This document shows positions 5,536-9,300 of a stretch of 9,300 nucleotides of DNA, piece after piece; positions within the stretch are counted from its first letter, which is position 1, and each line of letters begins with the position of its first letter. Position numbers and translations under genes: made by a program. The notes under the pieces were generated by a model that did no database searches, was not told the DNA's origin, and was given only the letters and a program-made list of their open reading frames with translations. Origin of the DNA: Candidatus Omnitrophota bacterium (GTDB taxonomy: Bacteria; Omnitrophota; Gorgyraeia; Zapsychrales; Zapsychraceae); NCBI GenBank assembly GCA_018399915.1, contig JAGYNW010000064.1:1-9300 (forward strand), in the 5' to 3' direction.

Positions 5536-6848
5536 GAGTCCCCCCTCACAATATTGAGGCCGAGAAATCTGTCCTGGGATCCATGCTGATCGATGATGAA
5601 GCTATTGGGGCTGCCATCGAGATCTTAAGCGAGGAATGGTTTTACGAAAATGCCCATGGCACGATTTATCAGGCGATCTTAGACCTTTACAATAATCGCA
5701 AAAAGGTCGACCTTATCACTCTGTCTGAGAAATTGAAGAATCTGGGGGCATTGGAACAGGTGGGAGGAGTTTCTTACTTGTCCACGATTATGGATTTTGT
5801 CCCTACCGCGGCGAACGTCGAATATTATGCGAATATCGTTAAAGAAAAAGGGGTATTACGCAAACTCATCCACAATTCCACCCGTATTATCCAGGAAAGT
5901 TACAACGCCTCCAATAATATTGAAGAGATCGTTGATAATGCCGAGAGGCTGATCTTTGAGATCGCAGATTTGAAGCAAAAACAGAAATCTGTGCACATCA
6001 AGGATTTAGTGAAGGACAGCATTGAAAAACTGGATTATTTGTATCAGCGGAAAGAGCATATTACCGGGATAGCTACCAGTTATACCCGGTTTGATAATAT
6101 GACCTCTGGCCTTCAAAAAGCCGATTTGGTGATTATTGCCGGTCGTCCTTCCATGGGAAAGAGTGCGTTTGCCGTCAATATCGCTGAAAATATTGCGATT
6201 AAGGAAAATCAACCGGTTGCGCTTTTCAGCTTAGAGATGTCCAAAGAGCAGTTGGTCCAACGCATGCTGTGTTCCCAGGCGCGAGTGGATGCGCATAAAG
6301 TACGTTCTGGGTTTTTGTCTCCGGCGGATTGGCCGCATCTCACTAAGGCGGCCGGGATTTTATCGGAAGCAAAGATTTATATAGATGATACTCCTGCCAT
6401 TTCCGCCCTGGAGTTGAGGGCGAAGGCCAGGCGGCTTAAAGCGAATTATGGAATAGAATTGGTTGTTCTCGACTACCTTCAGTTGATGCGTGGCTCTACA
6501 AAATCTGATAGCCGGCAGCAGGAGATCTCGGAAATATCCCGTTCTTTAAAAGCATTGGCCCGGGAGATCAATGTTCCTGTCATTGCTTTAAGTCAGCTTT
6601 CCCGTGCGGTGGAATCGCGGCAGGATCATCGTCCTATGTTGTCGGATCTCAGGGAGTCTGGCGCGATCGAACAGGATGCGGATGTAGTGGTTTTACTTAT
6701 GCGAGAAGAATATTATAATCCAACCGAAGAGAATCGCGGTGTCGCGGAAGTGATCGTGGCTAAACAAAGAAATGGTCCTGTGGGTAATATAAAGTTGCAT
6801 TTCAAAAAAGAGTATATGCGCTTTGAAAATCTTGCAGAACCTGATTGA
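5517..6848 (+). CDS. dnaB: Replicative DNA helicase DnaB
   Basis: Hexameric 5'-3' helicase that unwinds DNA at the replication fork and recruits primase. At 443 aa it is complete. The N-terminal primase-interaction domain (about 7-105) starts with the usual RVPPHNIEAEKSVLGSML. The RecA-like ATPase domain (about 180-443) shows Walker A GRPSMGKS (209-216, K215), the catalytic Glu in SLEMS (E240), Walker B ELVVLDYLQLM (314-324, D319), the SQLSRAVE / LSDLRESGAIEQDAD block (359-389), and the Arg-finger region KQRNG (416-420, R418). No intein interrupts it. ATG 5517 lies inside rplI with a 19-nt overlap and no recognisable Shine-Dalgarno. No start codon lies close upstream in frame, so translation probably depends on coupling with rplI. 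Its stop codon is part of the bamA promoter -35 box. Confidence 0.97.
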   Translation: MGHEEIRVPPHNIEAEKSVLGSMLIDDEAIGAAIEILSEEWFYENAHGTIYQAILDLYNNRKKVDLITLSEKLKNLGALEQVGGVSYLSTIMDFVPTAANVEYYANIVKEKGVLRKLIHNSTRIIQESYNASNNIEEIVDNAERLIFEIADLKQKQKSVHIKDLVKDSIEKLDYLYQRKEHITGIATSYTRFDNMTSGLQKADLVIIAGRPSMGKSAFAVNIAENIAIKENQPVALFSLEMSKEQLVQRMLCSQARVDAHKVRSGFLSPADWPHLTKAAGILSEAKIYIDDTPAISALELRAKARRLKANYGIELVVLDYLQLMRGSTKSDSRQQEISEISRSLKALAREINVPVIALSQLSRAVESRQDHRPMLSDLRESGAIEQDADVVVLLMREEYYNPTEENRGVAEVIVAKQRNGPVGNIKLHFKKEYMRFENLAEPD

Positions 6849-6873
6849 CATCGTTCCGGATTATATTTATAAT
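6845..6873 (+). promoter_or_regulatory. Perfect-consensus sigma70 promoter for bamA
   Basis: TTGACA (6845-6850) and TATAAT (6868-6873) both match consensus exactly and are 17 bp apart, the optimal spacing. The dnaB stop TGA (6846-6848) lies inside the -35 box. Transcription should start near 6880, giving a leader of about 50 nt before bamA at 6932. The match is far better than expected by chance in an 83-nt gap, so I am confident it is a real promoter, though start-site data would settle it. Confidence 0.85.
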
Positions 6874-6931
6874 CAACCCAATTAGATTTAAATTCTGATA
6901 CTTAATATTAATCCTCCTTATCGAAAGAATT

Positions 6932-9244
6932 ATGAAAAATACAATAATTTCTCTTAGTTTATTGTTGTGCGTGAGTTTTATCTCTTTTGCCCAGGCCCAG
7001 ACGGATGACGGGAGTGTTCCAGACGGAACAAAAGTCATTACATCTATTGACGTAAAGGGAAATAAGACCATTAGTTCGGCAACGATCCTTTCCAAGATTA
7101 AGACACGTGTCGGTGAAAATTACATGCAATCAGTGGTTAGCGATGACCTGAAACGACTGTATAATACCGGCTATTTCTCCGATGTCCGTGTTGATCGGGA
7201 GGAGGAAAAGGCAGGCCTTAAGGTAACCATCTATTTAGATGAGAAACCCATCGTTGAAGAAATCACATTTTCGAAAACAAAACATATCAAATCTAGGACA
7301 TTGAAGAAAAAGATCGATACCCAGGTGGGAAAATTCTTTGATAAAAAAACATTGAAAAAAGATCAGTTGCTGATTAAAGATCTTTATGCCCAAAAGGGTC
7401 TGACCTCTGCAACCATTGAAACGGAAGTTGATGTCGATCCTGTCACTAATAAAGCCGAGGTGCATTTTATTATCCGCGAAGGCTATAAAGTGCGGGTCAA
7501 GCAGATCACCTTCAGCGGCAATAATGAGATTGCCGATAAAAGACTTTATAAAGTCATAAAGTCGCGTTCAAAGAATTTATTCAGATCCGGATACTTTAAC
7601 AAGCAAACCATATCTGAGGATGTTGACCGAATCAGGACCTATTATGAACAGGAAGGTTTTGTGGATGTCCGGGTTGATTATGATATTGAAGAATTGGAAA
7701 AAGGATACATTGTAGTTGATTTTAAGATCACGGAAGGAAAACAGTATGAGATCGGCCAGATTTTCATTACGGGCAATGAGATCGTTTCTGATCCGGAAAT
7801 TTTTAGTGTAATGGAAGAATCCGAGGCGGGTGGGGTCTTTAGCCGCGATCGCTTGTCTGTGGATTTGAGTAATATCCGCACATTATATTTTGATAAAGGT
7901 TATATTTTTGCCGATGTGCAAGAGGCCATATCCTTAGATGCGGACACGGGCAAAGTGGATATTACCATCGCCATCCGTGAAGGTGACTTGGCCTATATCG
8001 AAATGGTAAAAATTCAGGGTAATACCCGCACCAGAGATATTGTTATCCGCCGGGAATTGCGTTTGTATCCTGGGGAGCAGTTTGATGGCGCGCAACTGCG
8101 CAGAAGCAAGGAGCGTTTAAATAACTTGGGATATTTTGAGGATGTCAGTTTTGATATAGAGGATACGGATTCGTATAACCGGAAGAATTTAGTTGTTCAG
8201 GTGAAGGAAGCCAAGACCGGGACTTTCAGTTTTGGTGGTGGTTTTAGTACCGTCGATAAGGTCGTTGGTTTTGTGGAGATCCAGCAAAAGAATTTTGACT
8301 TTACTAATTGGCCATCGTTTACCGGGGGCGGACAAAATTTAGTTTTACGTGCGGAAACGGGATCGACCAAGAACAACCTTTTGCTTAGCTTTACGGAACC
8401 ATGGATTTTTGATCATCCCGTATCCGGAGGATTTGATATGTTCAGGAGCGAAAGGCACCGGGAGGAGGATATCGGTTATGCCTATGATGAATTGCGCATC
8501 GGAGGCAACGTGCGCTTTGGCAAACAATTCGGTGAATACTTGCGTGGAAGCGTGAGCTATCGACGGGAAGAGATTACCATTGACAATTTGGAGGATGCGG
8601 TTTCCGGTGATTTATTGGAGGAAGAAGGAACCAATACTATTAGCTCTTTAGGCTTCTCTTTGACCAGAGATTCACGCGACAATGTTTTTAGCCCGACAAA
8701 AGGCCTTGTCTTGAACGGGATGTTTGATATTGCCGGTGGTGGCTTAGGCGGCACTAAAGATTTTTATCGCATTCAGGGCAGTGGCAGTTATTATATCCCG
8801 CTTGTGTATGACTCGGTGCTTGAGCTTAGAATGCGCGCCGGCATTGTGAATGAATTTGGCGATTCAGAAAAAGTGCCTATTTTTGAAAGGTTTTTTACCG
8901 GAGGAGCGAAGTCGGTCCGGGGATATAATGAACGCAAGGTCGGTCCCGTAGATTCAATTACGGAAGACCCGATCGGAGGGGAAGCCTTATTTGTGTCTAA
9001 TGTCGAGGTGACGGTTCCCCTTATGGATTTTTTGAAGTTGGCAACCTTTTTTGATGTCGGGAATGTTTGGGCGAGCTCGGATGATTTTGGTTCAGGGAAT
9101 CTTAAGGCCGGAGCCGGGATGGGTTTTCGGGTAAAAACCCCGATCGGTCCGATTAATCTGGATTATGGGTATCCCCTGAACGAAGAGCCAGGAGAAGAAA
9201 CCCGCTCCGGGAAGTTTTATTTCAGCGTTAGCCGGGGTTTTTGA
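6932..9244 (+). CDS. bamA: Outer membrane protein assembly factor BamA (Omp85)
   Basis: Core of the machine that folds beta-barrel proteins into the outer membrane. The 770-aa protein starts with a signal peptide: K2, a hydrophobic core over about 5-19, and likely cleavage after AQA (20-22). Five POTRA domains follow in the periplasm, at roughly 34-104, 105-184, 186-269, 271-351 and 354-427. Repeated GY(F/I)xDV-type motifs mark them (GYFSDVRV 80-87, GFVDVRV 242-248, GYIFADV 323-329, GYFEDVSF 400-407). The C-terminal barrel (about 430-770) contains FTEPW (487-491), the RDSRDNVFSPTKG region (579-591), the loop-6 motif as VRGY (662-665; VRGF in E. coli), and ends in an alternating aromatic strand finishing with Phe770. 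A strong promoter precedes it, but the ribosome site is only GAAAG (6923-6927). It probably leads an envelope operon continuing past the window. Confidence 0.97.
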   Translation: MKNTIISLSLLLCVSFISFAQAQTDDGSVPDGTKVITSIDVKGNKTISSATILSKIKTRVGENYMQSVVSDDLKRLYNTGYFSDVRVDREEEKAGLKVTIYLDEKPIVEEITFSKTKHIKSRTLKKKIDTQVGKFFDKKTLKKDQLLIKDLYAQKGLTSATIETEVDVDPVTNKAEVHFIIREGYKVRVKQITFSGNNEIADKRLYKVIKSRSKNLFRSGYFNKQTISEDVDRIRTYYEQEGFVDVRVDYDIEELEKGYIVVDFKITEGKQYEIGQIFITGNEIVSDPEIFSVMEESEAGGVFSRDRLSVDLSNIRTLYFDKGYIFADVQEAISLDADTGKVDITIAIREGDLAYIEMVKIQGNTRTRDIVIRRELRLYPGEQFDGAQLRRSKERLNNLGYFEDVSFDIEDTDSYNRKNLVVQVKEAKTGTFSFGGGFSTVDKVVGFVEIQQKNFDFTNWPSFTGGGQNLVLRAETGSTKNNLLLSFTEPWIFDHPVSGGFDMFRSERHREEDIGYAYDELRIGGNVRFGKQFGEYLRGSVSYRREEITIDNLEDAVSGDLLEEEGTNTISSLGFSLTRDSRDNVFSPTKGLVLNGMFDIAGGGLGGTKDFYRIQGSGSYYIPLVYDSVLELRMRAGIVNEFGDSEKVPIFERFFTGGAKSVRGYNERKVGPVDSITEDPIGGEALFVSNVEVTVPLMDFLKLATFFDVGNVWASSDDFGSGNLKAGAGMGFRVKTPIGPINLDYGYPLNEEPGEETRSGKFYFSVSRGF

Positions 9245-9300
9245 CCTTCGCAGATTTAACCAAGAAACAATAATTTTATTAGAAAAAGCTTTGGAAATCG
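9245..9300. other. Short AT-rich end of window, no gene seen
   Basis: These 56 nt after the bamA stop show no start codon with a ribosome site, no hairpin followed by a T-run, and no clear promoter. The absence of a terminator is compatible with bamA being followed by a cotranscribed gene; skp/ompH or lpxD often follow bamA, but neither can be seen here. Confidence 0.5.

Noticed and set aside
1..9300. A new multi-gene system, mobile element, CRISPR array or horizontally acquired island
   Set aside because: All coding sequence is accounted for by conserved housekeeping genes in a familiar order and with similar composition. No direct-repeat arrays, terminal inverted repeats, integrases or unidentified genes are present.

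Overview
The window is a compact block of bacterial housekeeping genes, all on the + strand. In order: tRNA-Gln(TTG), glmU, prs, rplY/ctc (L25), pth, rpsF (S6), ssb, rpsR (S18), rplI (L9), dnaB and bamA. Every protein gene is complete. There are no mobile elements, CRISPR arrays, phage genes, toxin-antitoxin pairs or defence genes, and I see no evidence for a new multi-gene system.

Organism: bamA and the peptidoglycan/LPS precursor enzyme GlmU point to a diderm (outer-membrane) bacterium. Composition is moderate in GC with Lys-rich proteins, and AT-rich gaps separate most genes. The series prs-rplY-pth followed by rpsF-ssb-rpsR-rplI-dnaB and then bamA, with a tRNA-Gln at the head, fits Omnitrophota or a deltaproteobacteria-like lineage. 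This is inference from gene order and not a sequence-based placement.

Layout: (1) 64-3112 holds the tRNA, then glmU-prs-rplY as a likely operon (4-nt ATGA overlap, then a 24-nt gap); it covers UDP-GlcNAc supply, PRPP supply and a 5S rRNA-binding protein. (2) 3113-3799 is a gap with a good sigma70-type promoter driving pth. (3) 3800-6848 is rpsF-ssb-rpsR-rplI-dnaB, the classic linkage of two 30S proteins, one 50S protein, SSB and the replicative helicase. rplI and dnaB overlap by 19 nt. The gaps inside this cluster (53-73 nt) contain two possible RNA hairpins. (4) 6846-9244 is bamA, preceded by a promoter that matches the sigma70 consensus exactly (TTGACA, 17 bp, TATAAT) and whose -35 box contains the dnaB stop codon. 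The last 56 nt hold no gene.

The points most worth checking are local: a shortened, divergent acetyltransferase half in GlmU; an SSB C-terminal tip that departs from the usual DDDIPF-like form; the perfect bamA promoter paired with a poor ribosome binding site; a duplicated Shine-Dalgarno before rplI with one copy in an 11-bp helix; and a TTG start for rpsR.
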